DNA of 64,000 nt, taken from contig CAJNDS010002259.1 of NCBI GenBank assembly GCA_905221605.1, forward strand, positions 248,001 through 312,000, written 5' to 3'. This DNA comes from Symbiodinium natans (taxonomy: Eukaryota; Sar; Dinophyceae; Suessiales; Symbiodiniaceae). Positions 1 through 13,609 of this stretch are shown piece after piece. Each line of letters opens with the position of its first letter. Within the stretch, counting starts at the first letter, position 1. A program made the position numbers and the translations under genes. The notes beneath the pieces are model-generated. The model worked only from the letters and a program-made list of their open reading frames with translations, did no database searches and was not told where the DNA came from.

Positions 1-1
1 C

Positions 2-271
2 TCTGGGCGCGTTGTCGAGCTCTTGGGAAAACAACTGGTCATCGCCAGCACAACGGATGCAGCCTCTTGCTCTGTCGAGCACTTGAAAGCGCACTTCAAA
101 GAGCAACACACAAAGGCGGCTCACAATGCTCACATAGCAGGGCTAGGATGGGCTAGGTGACCGATGCGCAGCTTGTTCAACGCGCTAAGTCCACAGGAGT
201 CCATTTTCGAGGGGTCATCGATGGCGCTCGCCGCATCGATGCCTTCCTGGCGTGTTCTGCGTCTTTCTGAG
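2..271 (+). pseudogene. Coding-like remnant, unknown protein, cut by the window edge
   Basis: Frame 2 is open from the left edge to a TGA at 158-160 (53 codons, containing CSVEHLKAHFKEQH). Directly after it, frame 1 is open from 157 to about 271 (VTDAQLVQRAKSTGVHFRG and onward, ending SASF-stop). Composition and codon use look like real protein in both pieces, but they are in different frames and no clean intron separates them. I do not recognise the family. It may be the 3' end of a gene with a frameshift, or two exons. Confidence 0.3.
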
Positions 272-300
272 ATTTAGAAATTTAAAACAAAACCCTTACC

Positions 301-358
301 CGCCTGAAGCGCAGACAGGGCCGGATTGCACGCTGTCTCTGCGGACGCTGCTTCAGGC
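301..358. repeat. Imperfect inverted repeat (stem-loop)
   Basis: CGCCTGAAGCGCAGACAG on the left is mirrored by CTGTCTCTGCG...GCTTCAGGC on the right, with a centre of about 13 nt and a small bulge in the right arm. No gene is obvious around it, so its role is unknown. Confidence 0.5.
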
Positions 359-471
359 TCTTCTTCCTAAAGCAGAACACGCATCAAGCAGGCACAGCGC
401 ATGTTGAGGCCATGTTAAGGCCGCAGCAGCTGCCACCCATTCATCCGACTCCGCTTCCTCCGCTTCCTCCT

Positions 472-921
472 TCAGCATGAAAAAGTATTCGGGGCAGCAC
501 TTGGACAACGACACTCGGTTGTAAAAAGGTCGTTCGTTCTTGTCCTTTCTTCTGTGTTACATAGGGCGAAAAAGGGGCAACTCCAGTCCTTTATCGCATC
601 TATCATCCGCTCTCTTTCAATGGCCAAGCGCACCTTCAGTGTTCGGGCAGACAAGGCAAAAACATGCGCACACTGTGGAATAACCGTGGAGGACATCCCA
701 CTCTTCCTGTTTCTTCCTCCGATTTGTTCTGGTGCCTCTTCCGGGCGCTCATCCATGCGCACGAGAGTGACTGACTTCAGCGCGGCTGGAGCAATGGACT
801 TTTTCAAAACCTGCACATGTGACATGTACGGCATTGTAAAGCTTCTGCTCATATGACGGTGCATCTCAGCTGCCTCATGCTGCGCGCCAATGGCGGACTG
901 CAAATCCTGGCAAGAACACAC
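472..921 (-). other. Open frame of 149 codons, doubtful gene
   Basis: The minus strand is open for 149 codons, and a shorter frame is open opposite on the plus strand. The middle part (for example RTLKVRLAIERERMIDAIKD) reads like protein, but the ends do not. No domain is recognised. It could be one exon of a larger gene or chance. Confidence 0.2.
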
Positions 922-999
922 AAGAACACACCCTCATTGGCGCAGCATGGAAAATGAGTTGGAAAGTTGGGCCTCATGGAGCGTCTGCACTTTCTCATG

Positions 1000-3060
1000 T
1001 AGTTCGACATCGGCCTCCCAGGCTGACACCCAGCTGGGGACTTGCATCAGCTTGTTGAAAACCTGGGCAGCTCAATCAGGCGCCGGATGCCAATGCCACA
1101 ACGTCGAAGGACAGCAAAGAGCAAACCCGCCTGGATGATCAATGATCGAAAGAAAGGTTTCTTCGCCGCAAAGGCTATCAGAAAGTTCCACATCAATGGA
1201 GCATGCTTTGCCTGCCAAGCGTTGCCAAAAAGTCACATCCAGGAACAAAACCGGAAAACTTACATACTGACATGCGAGGCCTGCTCATCAATCTCCTGGA
1301 CGGAAGCTTTCAAAACCTGAGGACAAAATGCCCAACCCACATCCAAAAAGAAGCAAACTCAGCAATGGTGATGCCTGCTTTTTGAAGTCTTGAAAGTCGC
1401 CATTTGCAGACATGATCCGGTCTTTGGCCAAGCACTCCTAGCAAGACAATACAAATGCAGAAGCAACCTTAGACGATTCACACGGCCCAGCCTTGTAAAC
1501 CTCCCATTTTGGCCACACAACCATGCGGTCACTCTACCATCAATGTCAATAATCTTGCTGTCGTACGCAAAGCATGCGAGTAGACAGAGGCTTGGAACAG
1601 GTCAGGTTCTGCACCCAGCTGTCTTGAACATGCATCACAACTGGGACGACCCAATGCGAGGTTGTGGCATGCTGACCATGGCAAAGCATCTCATGTAATG
1701 CATATAGGGGTCCAAATTAGAAAAGCTTGTGGATGTTCAGGCTTGCTCGGGCCAATTCCAGCGATGAGTGATCTAGAAGGCAGCGGCCTCCCACTCGATT
1801 CTTCTTTCAATGTCATATCATGCCGACTTGCATCAGCAACAACAACTGTCGCTCCATGTCGCATCATGATCACTTGCAGGGAGCCCAACTGGCGGGTTTT
1901 GGCTTGAGTCTTGGGGGCGTGTAGTCTCAGATGTAGATTGAATCAGACAAGGAGGCGAACATCCGCCCTCATAAGTACATTGTCCAAGTAAAGTAGGAAT
2001 CAAATGCTCCCAGATTGCCAGAAGGATGAAAACTGGATCGCCGCCATTCATGACAATTTGACATATGCAGTCCGAAGACACGCGTAGTCAGGGCTCTCCC
2101 CATTGTGATCTACTGCAAGCAGGGACAAGTCCGAGCCCGGACTGGCGTTGTTCTTCATCGCAGGGAGAATCTGGGGTGAACTTTGGGATTTGCGGCTTCA
2201 TTCGGCCCTTCTTGCCGAAAATTCTAATTTTTGGGTCAATTTGACGTTTGCAAATGAAGCTGAGGCTGAAGCATGCAGGGTTCTTCCAGTCCCGCACTAC
2301 GCATTCCAAGGTTTTAGAACCTTTGAAACGACATGCTTGACCCCAAACTCTTTTGTCAGGCCTCCAAAACATTTCTTGAAACTACTATGAGTGGTTTTGA
2401 GACGTAGGACACTTGCCCAGAAAACATTGTTTAAAGTCGGGGGGGATGTATTTATTGCGGTATTAATTTTCCAAAAGTTGGGCCCCAGACCGATGGCCTC
2501 CGGCAGGGTCGGAAGAGAGCGAAAAGCGGCCCACTTGTTCAAATTGGGTTTCCCGGCGCGGCCATACCCATGCAAAGGGGTGGGACCATTGGCCACGAAT
2601 TTAGGTGGGGGGAATTGGATCAAGAGGGGGATTTAGGTCAGCTTTCTTCTAGACCAGGCAGTGCAAACACCCTCCCAGAAGAGACCAGCGCCCGCAGGAT
2701 ATGTATTCAGGATGGCTGGCAGCCATACTTCCTCCCTTGGCCCTATCCATCCAAGCCAAGCACAGAGCGATGGATAAAGGTGCGAACATGAGGGTGGCTT
2801 GCTGCCCATAATTAGCTAGATTACTCTTGTTCGTCCAGTTCGTCCTTGCAAGACAGGCAGTATCTTGCGGCAGGGGCTGATTGAGCAGAGCCTGATAATC
2901 CACGACCGGCATGCGTCCTGTCACGGGCGCGTCTTCTTGGTGCATGAAATCCTGTTCCATCCAGCAAGGGTGGGCTCCAAAAAAGGCTCATAGCGGTGCA
3001 CGAGCCCCATGGGAGGGCCTTGCCATAGGATCGCAGTTCCGGATCGGTCGCGGCCCGGTG
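1000..3060. other. Unique sequence, no convincing gene
   Basis: Several overlapping open frames of 60-108 codons exist on both strands, but none has recognisable motifs or clearly better composition than its opposite strand. No telomere-like repeat is present. I see no supported gene here. Confidence 0.4.
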
Positions 3061-3068
3061 GTATTAGC

Positions 3069-3470
3069 CTAAACTGTGCGGGAGAACGTAGAGCACGTGG
3101 CGACAGGAGAATGTTGAGCCAGTATCCGCTGTAGTAGCCGAGTACGGTGGCTGCTGACGGAGAAGTCCGTAGCCTGCGGCAGCAGAACGTCCACGCATTC
3201 CACTGAGACGTCTAGCCCAAAGTTTGGAGCTCCTCCAAACAATGTTTCATATCCCACAGACGTGGACGGCCCGAAAAGAAACACAACACTCGTAGCCCCA
3301 ACTGGCAGCCGACCTTGCTCTGTCAGTTGCTTGAGTTCTTTTGGCTGGGGGTGGCCCAGTTTGGTCAATGCGGTACGCGCGAATCTCCAAGAACCTGGCC
3401 ATTTTGTTTCGTGGATTGCCGCGAGTCACGTTGGCCAAGGTGTTCGGGTCTTTCCAGAGCGGAAGTCCGA
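3069..3470 (-). pseudogene. Protein-like stretch in two minus-strand frames, unknown
   Basis: One minus frame (roughly 3470 to 3340) reads NTLANVTRGNPRNKMARFLE and onward. A second frame continues from about 3360 to 3069 (KELKQLTEQGRLPVGATSVV, then GPSTSVGYETLFGGAPNFGL). Both look protein-like, but the frame changes near 3350 without an obvious intron. The plus strand is also open here (3341-3820), so the strand is not certain. Possibly a decayed gene or a gene with an intron I cannot place. Confidence 0.25.
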
Positions 3471-4737
3471 CACTGAAGGTTGCTCAGGCCGCGAGGCCAA
3501 TTGGCTGGCACAAACACCCACCCCACACCCGACAACAGACCCAGATCCGCGCTCGACAACACTCACCCACACACACACAACCAATCAGTTGTCTGTCAAA
3601 TTCTTTGGTAGACTTGGGTAAAAAGGCATGTGTACATCAGTTTGTTCGTTGGCTGGTACGCTTTGCAAATGTGTTGAGTCGGACACGCAAAAAACTGAAT
3701 TTTACTGCACCATGCAGTCTTTTCGACCAACAAATACAGACAAAACTGACACAGCACAACTTGCAATTGCAGCTGCTTGTGGTCTGTGTTGAAAACTTGC
3801 AATTTCAGCCGCCTGTGTAGTTCGGTCTCTGCGTAATCAATCAATTTTACAAAAACATTGTAAGTTTTTGAATAGTTGCAAACTCAAAGGTTAAGTTGCA
3901 AGAAGAGACAAGTTCAAATCTGGTTACAGTTACAACCCCTGGTCCGTCTGACTCGGAAGGGGGAACAGTAACCCCGGCTGGGTCAGAGTTCACCCCTGTA
4001 ACCTGGTATTGGGGTTTTCCAAGCTGCATGAAAGCACAAGAGGAACTCTGGATTCGCGGTGGCCGAACGTTCTTGTTTACCACTTCTCTTCTTGGGCGCG
4101 ACACCTACGCTTAGGACTACGTATTTTTTGTTAGCCCAACGGCACGCAGAATTGAGTATCATGCTGACATGAGCACGATATCTTCTATGTTTGCATTGCA
4201 AGAGCCAACGATTGCACGGCTCACCGTCTCGCCCAGCTCCCCCTCAAATGCCCTCCATCATTGGTGCCAACGAGGCGTCCTTCTCCACCTTCGGCCCGTA
4301 AGGCCCCCTTACTGAGATCTTCAGCGGACGAAAAAGGGGGGATGGAATTTAAACTAATTTTCTACTTCTCTACTTCTTCTCGGCTTTTCGAAAAATGAAC
4401 ACAAGAAACAACAAAACAAGAAACGAGGGGGGTTGAATGTAGATGAATGCTCTACTCCACAAATTTTTGAGAAATGAACACAAGAAACAAAAACGAGAAA
4501 CGAGGAGGATGCAATTCAGACTAACTCTACTTCTCTAGTTACTCTCTATTTCTCAAATTTTCGAATAATGAACACAGGAAACAAAACAAGCGGGTGGAGC
4601 TTAGATGAATTCTCTACTCCTCTGATTCAAATGGAAAAATCAAACATCCTTCGCGGACCTTCTGCTACCACTACACCAGTACTTCCATCACTACTTCACT
4701 TCCACTTCCACTTCACGCATCCTCCTACTACTACTAT

Positions 4738-5121
<384 letters not shown>

Positions 5122-5699
5122 GCTGCGGTGCAAATCTGTGGTTTGCCCGCGCCCCTATTCTGGAGGTACACAAAATGCGCAGGCGCGATGTTTCCGCGGT
5201 TGAACGTTCGCAAACATTATCTTGTTTTTCCTTCTTTTTTTCATAAACGACCACCCTCTGCGGTTTTCGCTGGGTTCCGTAATTTTGGAAGGGGGCGGGT
5301 TGTCCGCACTCTTTGTCTGGACGCGATGTTTCTGGCCTAGGCCGCCCCCCTACAGAAGGGGCGGCGCTTAAGCCCACGGCGAAAGTCGACCCAGGTCGCT
5401 TGCCCGCCTCCTGCAGCCCACGATGGGCCCGGCGTGGGGGTGGTCCCTGGCCCGCCCTTGGCCCTTCCTGGCTCCTGGCCGCCCTTGACCCTAACCCCCC
5501 CCCAACGCCCTCGATCACGGAAAGGTTTTTTTTTGAAAGTAAACGATTGTCATGAGTTTAGGCCTAAACCCCAAAAGGAATCGATTTGGGTGGTTTTGCC
5601 GCCTCGGACAGCGTGGGGTGGGAGACAAGTATTAGTATTAGATGGCCCTCCACAATCGGGCCAGAACTGGTTTTCGCACCTGACGGGGCATTCGAGCCG

Positions 5700-5890
5700 C
5701 TGCGGCATCCAAACCTTCACAGCATCTACGCCCTAAGCCCTAAACCCTAAACCGCAACCCTAAACCCTCAACCCTAAACCCTAAGCCCGAACCCTAAAAC
5801 CCTAAAACCCTAAAACCCAAAAACCCGAAAACCCTAAAACCCTAAAAACCCTAAACCCTAACCACTAAACCCTAAACCCTAAACCCTATG
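5700..5890. repeat. Degenerate telomere-like CCCTAAA tract between two TAC microsatellites
   Basis: CCCTAAA and variants (CCCTAAAA, CCCAAAA, CCCTCAA) fill this stretch just before the second (TAC)n array. It is the first clear telomere-like tract in the window. Confidence 0.85.
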
Positions 5891-5931
5891 CTGGACGGCT
5901 TGGGTGTGGGCAGACAGACCCTTCGGCGCGT

Positions 5932-6398
<467 letters not shown>

Positions 6399-6401
6399 TA
6401 C

Positions 6402-6632
6402 GGTGGATGGACGAAATCTTGCACCACCTGTACATGCATACTTCAAACGATTGGGGCATCAAGCCCCGCACCCCCTGACTAACATTGGTGGCTGGGACTA
6501 CTTGAGCGGTGCAAGATTTCGGCCATTGGAGCAAATCCGGCCGCTAGCTTTTCACAGCCAATGTTAAAAAGGGGGCACGGGGAACACAAAAAGACGTGTC
6601 TGAAAAGTGGTGCAAGATTTTGTCCATCCACA
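6402..6632. mobile_element. Small inverted-repeat element (MITE-like), copy 1
   Basis: The ends are GTGGATGGACGAAATCTTGC... and its near-perfect inverse ...GCAAGATTTTGTCCATCCAC, giving terminal inverted repeats of about 25 bp with one mismatch. Length is about 230 bp with no coding capacity. Related copies lie at 10486-10712 and 11974-12200, and a 3'-truncated copy at 8424-8605. Units lacking it read CTTC(A/G)GTCCCTTTC straight through, so the empty site is visible within the same array. Confidence 0.75.
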
Positions 6633-6768
6633 GTCCCTTTCGGCGAATGTTGCCTGGTATGTTCTACGAGCGTGAGTGACTAGCAATGGCTTTCTGGGTC
6701 GTTTCTCTGGCTTCAACGACTTTAACTTTGCTGGGATGCCGTTTTGCACTCCCAACGTGCTTCAAATA

Positions 6769-7025
6769 CGTGCAAAATGACAGTCAACACTCAGTCAACA
6801 CTCAGTCAACACTACAGTCAACACTACAGTCAACACTACGAAAACCCTGGAAAAACCAGCAGATTCCACAATTCACTCGTTTTAAAGGAAATGTAAGTTT
6901 TTTTAGCTTCTGAATGTCCAGAACAGCAAAATGCTGAATTTTCCAGCATTTTGGCAGTGTTGACTGTAGTGTTGACTGTAGTGTTGACTGAGTGTTGACT
7001 GAGTGTTGACTGTCATTTTGCACTG
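6769..7025. repeat. Fold-back block inside each satellite unit (first copy)
   Basis: The left arm is GTGCAAAATGA followed by 4-5 copies of CAGTCAACACT-type 10-11-mers. The right arm is the reverse complement, AGTGTTGACTG repeats followed by TCATTTTGCAC. About 110 bp lie between the arms, including the perfect hairpin AAAATGCTGGA-TTT-TCCAGCATTTT (in most units). The number of 10-11-mers differs between units (5 on the left in most, 4 or fewer in the units at 7282 and 9921), as expected for slippage. Later copies follow the same layout in all eight units. Confidence 0.85.
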
Positions 7026-10000
7026 CATTTGTTGCTTTTTATAGGAATTGAATTTTTTCTAGCTTCTTAATGTCCGGAACAGCAAAATGCTAGATTTTCC
7101 ACATTTTGGCAGTATTGACTTGACTCTAGCGTTGAGTGTAGATGGAATGCTGTGTCGCTGTTCCGAGCGCACCGTAGAAAAGGATGGGTACGCACTATCA
7201 GCTTATGCAAAAACACTTCTGCCCTTCAGTCCCTTTCGGCGAATGTTGCCTGGTATGTTCTACGAGCGTGAGTGACTAGCAATGGCTTTCTGGGTCGTTT
7301 CTCTGGCTTCAACGACTTTAACTTTGCTGGGATGCTGTTTTGCACTCCCAACGTGCTTCAAATACGTGCAAAATGACAGTCAACATTCAGTCAACACTAC
7401 AGTCAACACTACAGTCCACACTACGAAAACCCTGGAAAAACCAGCAGATTCCACAGTTCACTCGCTTTAAAGTCCAGAACAGCGAAATGCTGGATTTTCC
7501 AGCATTTTGGCAGTGTTGACTGTAGTGTTGACTGTAGTGTTGACTGAGTGTTGACTGAGTGTTGACTGAGTGTTGACTGTCATTTTGCACTGCATTTGTT
7601 GCTTTTATAGGAATTCAATTTTTTTCTAGCTTCTCAATGTCCGGAACAGCAACATGCTAGATTTTCCACATTTTGGCAGTATTGACTTGACTCTAGCGTT
7701 GAGTGTAGATCGAATGCTGTGTCGCTGTCCCGAGCGCACCGTAGAAAAGGATGGGTACGCACTATCAGCTTATGCAAAAACACTTCTGCCATTGAGTCCC
7801 CTTCGGCGAATGTTGCCTGGTATGTTCTACGAGTGTGAGTGACTAGCAATGGCTTTCTGGGTCGTTTCTCTGGCTTCAACGACTTTAACTTTGCTGGGAT
7901 GCCGTTTTGCACTCCCAACGTGCTGCAAATACGTGCAAAATGACAGTCAACACTCAGTCAACACTCAGTCAACACTACAGTCAACACTACAGTCAACACT
8001 ACGAAAACCCTGGAAAAACCAGCAGATTCCACAATTCACTCGCTTTAAAAGGAAAATGTAAGTTTTTTTAGCTTCTTAATGTCCAGAACAGCAAAATGCT
8101 GGATTTTCCAGCATTTTGGCAGTGTTGACTGTAGTGTTGACTGTAGTGTTGACTGAGTGTTGACTGAGTGTTGACTGTCATTTTGCACTGCATTTGTTGC
8201 TTATATAGGAATTCAATTTTTTCTAGCCTCTTTTATCGGAATTCAATATTTTTCTAGCTTCTTAATGTCCGGAACAGTAAAATGCTAGATTTTCCGCATT
8301 TTGGCAGTATTGACTTGACTCTAGCGTTGTGTAGATGGAATGCTGTGTCGTGTCCCGAGTCCAGGCACCGTAGAAAAGGATGGGTACGCACTACCAGCTT
8401 ATGCAAAAACACTTCTGCCCTTTGGTGGATGGACGAAATCTTGCACCACCTGTACATGCATACTGCAAACGATTGGGGCATCAAGCCCCGCGCCCCCTGC
8501 TTAACATTGGTGGCTGGGACTACTTGAGCGGTGCAAGATTTCGGCCATTGGAGCAAATCCGGCCGCTAGCTTTTCACAGCCAATGTTAAAAAGGGGGCAC
8601 GGGTTCTTCGAGCGTGAGTGACTAGCAATGGCTTTCTGTGTCGTTTCTCTGGCTTCAACGACTTTAACTTTGCTGGGACGCCGTTTTGCACTCCCAGGTG
8701 CTTCAAATACGTGCAAAATGACAGTCAACACTCAGTCAACACTCAGTCAGCACTACAGTCAACACTACAGTCAACACTACGAAAACCCTGGAAAAACCAG
8801 CAGATTCCACAATTCACTCGTTTTAAAGGAAAATGTAAGTTTTTTTAGCTTCTTAATGTCCACAACAGCAAAATGCTGGATTTTCCAGCATTTTGGCAGT
8901 GTTGACTGTAGTGTTGACTGTAGTGTTGACTGAGTGTTGACTGAGTGTCGACTGTCATTTTGCACTGCATTTGTTGCTTTTATAGGAATTCAATTTTTTT
9001 CTAGCTTCTTTTATAGGAATTCAATTTTTTTCTAGCTTCTTTTATAGGAATTCAATTTTTTTCTAGCTTCTTAATGTCCGGAACAGCAAAATGCTAGATT
9101 TTCCGCATTTTGGCAGTATTGACTTGACTCTAGCGTTGTGTAGATGGAATGCTGTGTCGTGTCCCGAGTCCAGGCACCGTAGAAAAGGATGGGTACGCAC
9201 TACCAGCTTATGCAAAAACACTTCTGCCCTTCGGTCCCTTTCGGCGAATGTTGCCTGGTATGTTCTACGAGCGTGAGTGACTAGCAATGGCTTTCTGTGT
9301 CGTTTCTCTGGCTTCAACGACTTTAACTTTGCTGGGACGCCGTTTTGCACTCCCAAGGTACTTCAAATACGTGCAAAATGACAGTCAACACTCAGTCAAC
9401 ACTCAGTCAACACTACAGTCAACACTACAGTCAACACTACGAAAACCCTGGAAAAACCAGCAGATTCCACAATTCACTCGCTTTAAAAGGAAAATGAAAG
9501 TTTTTTTAGCTTCTTAATGTCCAGAACAGCAAAATGCTGGATTTTCCAGCATTTTGGCAGTGTTGACTGTAGTGTTGACTGTAGTGTTGACTGTAGTGTT
9601 GACTGAGTGTTGACTGAGTGTTGACTGTCATTTTGCACTGCATTTGTTGCTTTTATAGGAATTCAATTTTTTCTTTTATAGGAATTCAATATTTTTCTAG
9701 CTTCTTAATGTCCGGAACAGCAAAATGCTAGATTTTGCGCATTTTGGCAGTATTGACTTGACTCTAGCGTTGTGTAGATGGAATGCTGTGTCGTGTCCCG
9801 AGTCCAGGCACCGTAGAAAAGGATGGGTACGCACTACCAGCTTATGCAAAAACACTTCTGCCCTTCGGTCCCTTTCGGCGAATGTTGCCTGGTATGTTCT
9901 ACGAGCGTGAGTGACTAGCAATGGCTTTCTGTGTCGTTTCTCTGGCTTCAACGACTTTAACTTTGCTGGGACGCCGTTTTGCACTCCCAAGGTGCTTCAA

Positions 10001-10485
10001 ATACGTGCAAAATGACAGTCAACACTCAGTCAACACTCAGTCAAAACTACAGTCAACACTACGAAAACCCTGGAAAAACCAGCAGATTCCACAATTCACT
10101 CGTTTTAAAGGAAAACGTAAGTTTTTTAGCTTCTTAATGTCCAGAACAGCAAAATGCTGGATTTTCCAGCATTTTGGCAGTGTTGACTGTAGTGTTGACT
10201 GTAGTGTTGACTGAGTGTTGACTGAGTGTTGACTGTCATTTTGCACTGCATTTGTTGCTTATATAGGAATTCAATTTTTTCTAGCCTCTTTTATCGGAAT
10301 TCAATATTTTTCTAGCTTCTTAATGTCCGGAACAGTAAAATGCTAGATTTTCCGCATTTTGGCAGTATTGACTTGACTCTAGCGTTGTGTAGATGGAATG
10401 CTGTGTCGTGTCCCGAGTCCAGGCACCGTAGAAAAGGATGGGTACGCACTACCAGCTTATGCAAAAACACTTCTGCCCTTCGGTG

Positions 10486-10712
10486 GATGGACGAAATCTT
10501 GCACCACCTGTACATGCATACTCCAAACGATTGGGGCATCAAGCCCCGCACCCCCTGCTTAACATTGGTGGCTGGGACTACTTGAGCGGTGCAAGATTTC
10601 GGCCATTGGAGCAAATCCGGCCGCTAGCTTTTCACAGCCAATGTTAAAAAGGGGGCACGGGGAACACAAAAAGACGTGTCTGAAAAGTGGTGCAATATTT
10701 TGTCCATCCACA
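10486..10712. mobile_element. MITE-like element, copy in satellite unit
   Basis: Same 25-bp terminal inverted repeats and interior as the copy at 6402-6632, inserted in the CTTCGG|TCCC junction of a satellite unit. The target duplication is too short to define (2-3 bp). Confidence 0.75.
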
Positions 10713-11973
10713 GTCCCTTTCGGCGAATGTTGCCTGGTATGTTCTACGAGCGTGAGTGACTAGCAATGGCTTTCTGTGTCGTTTCTCTGGCTTCAACGAC
10801 TTTAACTTTGCTGGGACGCCGTTTTGCACTCCCAAGGTACTTCAAAGACGTGCAAAATGACAGTCAACACTCAGTCAACACTCAGTCAACACTACAGTCA
10901 ACACTACAGTCAACACTACGAAAACCCTGGAAAAACCAGCAGATTCCACAATTCACTCGCTTTAAAAGGAAAATGTAAGTTTTTTTAGCTTCTTAATGTC
11001 CAGAACAGCAAAATGCTGGATTTTCCAGCATTTTGGCAGTGTTGACTGTAGTGTTGACTGTAGTGTTGACTGAGTGTTGACTGAGTGTTGACTGTCATTT
11101 TGCACTGCATTTGTTGCTTTTATAGGAATTCAATTTTTTCTAGCCTCTTTTATCGGAATTCAATATTTTTCTAGCTTCTTAATGTCCGGAACAGTAAAAT
11201 GCTAGATTTTCCGCATTTTGGCAGTATTGACTTGACTCTAGCGTTGTGTAGATGGAATGCTGTGTCGTGTCCCGAGTCCAGGCACCGTAGAAAAGGATGG
11301 GTACGCACTACCAGCTTATGCAAAAACACTTCTGCCCTTCGGTCCCTTTCGGCGAATGTTGCCTGGTATGTTCTACGAGCGTGAGTGACTAGCAATGGCT
11401 TTCTGTGTCGTTTCTCTGGCTTCAACGACTTTAACTTTGCTGGGACGCCGTTTTGCACTCCCAAGGTACTTCAAATACGTGCAAAATGACAGTCAACACT
11501 CAGTCAACACTCAGTCAACACTACAGTCAACACTACAGTCAACACTACGAAAACCCTGGAAAAACCAGCAGATTCCACAATTCACTCGCTTTAAAAGGAA
11601 AATGTAAGTTTTTTTAGCTTCTTAATGTCCAGAACAGCAAAATGCTGGATTTTCCAGCATTTTGGCAGTGTTGACTGTAGTGTTGACTGTAGTGTTGACT
11701 GAGTGTTGACTGAGTGTTGACTGTCATTTTGCACTGCATTTGTTGCTTTTATAGGAATTCAATTTTTTCTAGCCTCTTTTATCGGAATTCAATATTTTTC
11801 TAGCTTCTTAATGTCCGGAACAGTAAAATGCTAGATTTTCCGCATTTTGGCAGTATTGACTTGACTCTAGCGTTGCGTAGATGGAATGCTGTGTCGTGTC
11901 CCGAGTCCAGGCACCGTAGAAAAGGATGGGTACGCACTACCAGCTTATGCAAAAACACTTCTGCCCTTCGGTG

Positions 11974-12200
11974 GATGGACGAAATCTTGCACCACCTGTA
12001 CATGCATACTCCAAACGATTGGGGCATCAAGCCCCGCACCCCCTGCTTAACATTGGTGGCTGGGACTACTTGAGCGGTGCAAGATTTCGGCCATTGGAGC
12101 AAATCCGGCCGCTAGCTTTTCACAGCCAATGTTAAAAAGGGGGCACGGGGAACACAAAAAGACGTGTCTGAAAAGTGGTGCAATATTTTGTCCATCCACA
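11974..12200. mobile_element. MITE-like element, last copy of array
   Basis: Same element as at 6402 and 10486. Its right end marks the end of the satellite array: the following sequence (AGGATTCAGGGTC...) is unique. Confidence 0.75.
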
Positions 12201-12329
12201 GTAGGATTCAGGGTCTCTTCTTCGGGTCCCGGCCTACATAGCGGTCGTGGGAAGAGAGCTCGGAGGAGTGCGCCCTCTCCCATGCCCAGAGGGCCCCACA
12301 ATTGTGTTATTATCATGCAATTTTGGGAG

Positions 12330-12437
12330 TTTACGAAAATACGGGACCCCAAATATAGACCCCAGACTAGTAGGATTCCCTTAGAATAATAAGCACCGCA
12401 ATAAGGTACAGTACCCCTAATTTCGGAAACTCCCCCA
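12330..12437. mobile_element. MITE-like family C, copy 1
   Basis: Ends resemble GTTTACGAAAATACGGGACCCC and its inverse, CCCCTAATTTCGGAAACTCCC. Related copies lie near 41648-41746, 42285-42378 and 48786-48893, all sharing an internal TAGGATTCCCTTA-like word. Non-coding. Confidence 0.55.
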
Positions 12438-13609
12438 TGTAGACGGCGGAACCTAGATGAGAGTAGCCCGGCCTTGCCCAAGCTGACGAATCCCTGAATA
12501 GCAAGCGGTGGCTTTCTTTTATATTAATGGGGAGGCCTTTTCTTTTGTTTCGAGCCAGATATGGCTTTTAAAGCTATAATCGGCTCCATGTTTCAAATGT
12601 CTGGAGTTCCCTTGTTTCGAAACAGCGCGGCGGCAGGGGGGTAGGGGTGGCGGAGCGGGGGCAGCGGAGTGGGGGCGGGGGAGTTGGTGAGGGGTGAGGG
12701 CGGGCCAGGGTGTCTCTTTGGCACCCCCTCAACCCTAAGCCCTAAGCCCTAAACCTTAAACTCGCAAACATCGCAACATCACAGCCTTTACACATGGTAA
12801 AGACTGGACTGTTGTGAGGCTCTAAACGAGTGAACAACTTTACTTCACGTAAAACACGATAATCCGTTGAGTGTCAAAATTTTATGCTTATACTATAAGT
12901 GGTCCTTTGGGATAGGCTACCCAAAACTAGCCACCAACACACGCAGGTTGGCATCAGTCAGTGGGAGTCTGGTCGACAAGTAGCTCGGCCACAGGACTGT
13001 CAAGCGGTGTTTCCCTTTTACGGGTTTAGGGCTTTAGGGGTACTTGGTCTAAAAGGGTTTAGGTTTCAGAGTTTGGGGTTAGGGCCTTGAAGACTAAATT
13101 GTTGAGCGCTTCCACCTGTGCGCCGCACACCTTTCTCCGGCAGGAAGGTCTAGAGTCCAGGTTCTCCTTGCAAGTCCAGCAAACGGAGAGACCTTCAGGG
13201 TTTAGGGTTTAGGGTTGAGGGATTGGGGTTTAGGGTTTAGGGTTTAGGGTTTACGGTTTAGGGGTTAACCCTCAACCATGCTGGCACACTGCAACTGGGG
13301 TCAGACAGTTCCTTGATGCAGAATTCACGCCGACTGGGAGTAGTACCATCCAAGGTCAACGTGTAGGGTTTAGGGTTTTTGTTTTAGGGTTGGGGGTTTG
13401 GGGTTTAAGGTTTTGGGTTTAGGGTTTATGGTTTGGAGTTAGGCTTTGGGGTTTATGGGTTTGGGGGTTTGGGGTTTGGGATTCGAACCCGAATCCCTAA
13501 ACCCTTCGGGTTCAGGGTTTGGGGTCTGATTCTTGTGAATGTTGGCTGGGTAGTTGATTGGGGGATGGCACTCTCCTAGATGAGCAAATCCAGAAAAAGC
13601 CCCGTACTT

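Larger units (their letters stand above)
6400..12205. repeat. Tandem satellite array, eight units of about 0.57-0.85 kb
   Basis: Aligning on the shared ATGGCTTTCTG word, units start near 6686, 7282, 7849, 8628, 9287, 9921, 10766 and 11395, giving spacings of 596, 567, 779, 659, 634, 845 and 629 bp. Each unit contains a fold-back block, a diverged copy of an AAAATGCT...AGCATTTT hairpin, and the segment beginning GTCCCTTTCGGCGAATG. The longer spacings carry an extra inserted element of about 225 bp. Short open frames (60-100 codons) recur in every unit but are broken and on both strands, so I do not call genes. Confidence 0.95.

Noticed and set aside
6564-12135. Recurring 60-100 codon open frames in the satellite units (MGVQNG..., MLDFPHFGSIDL...)
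   Set aside because: They occur on both strands, change length with repeat number, and coincide with the fold-back arrays; no codon-level conservation is visible between units.
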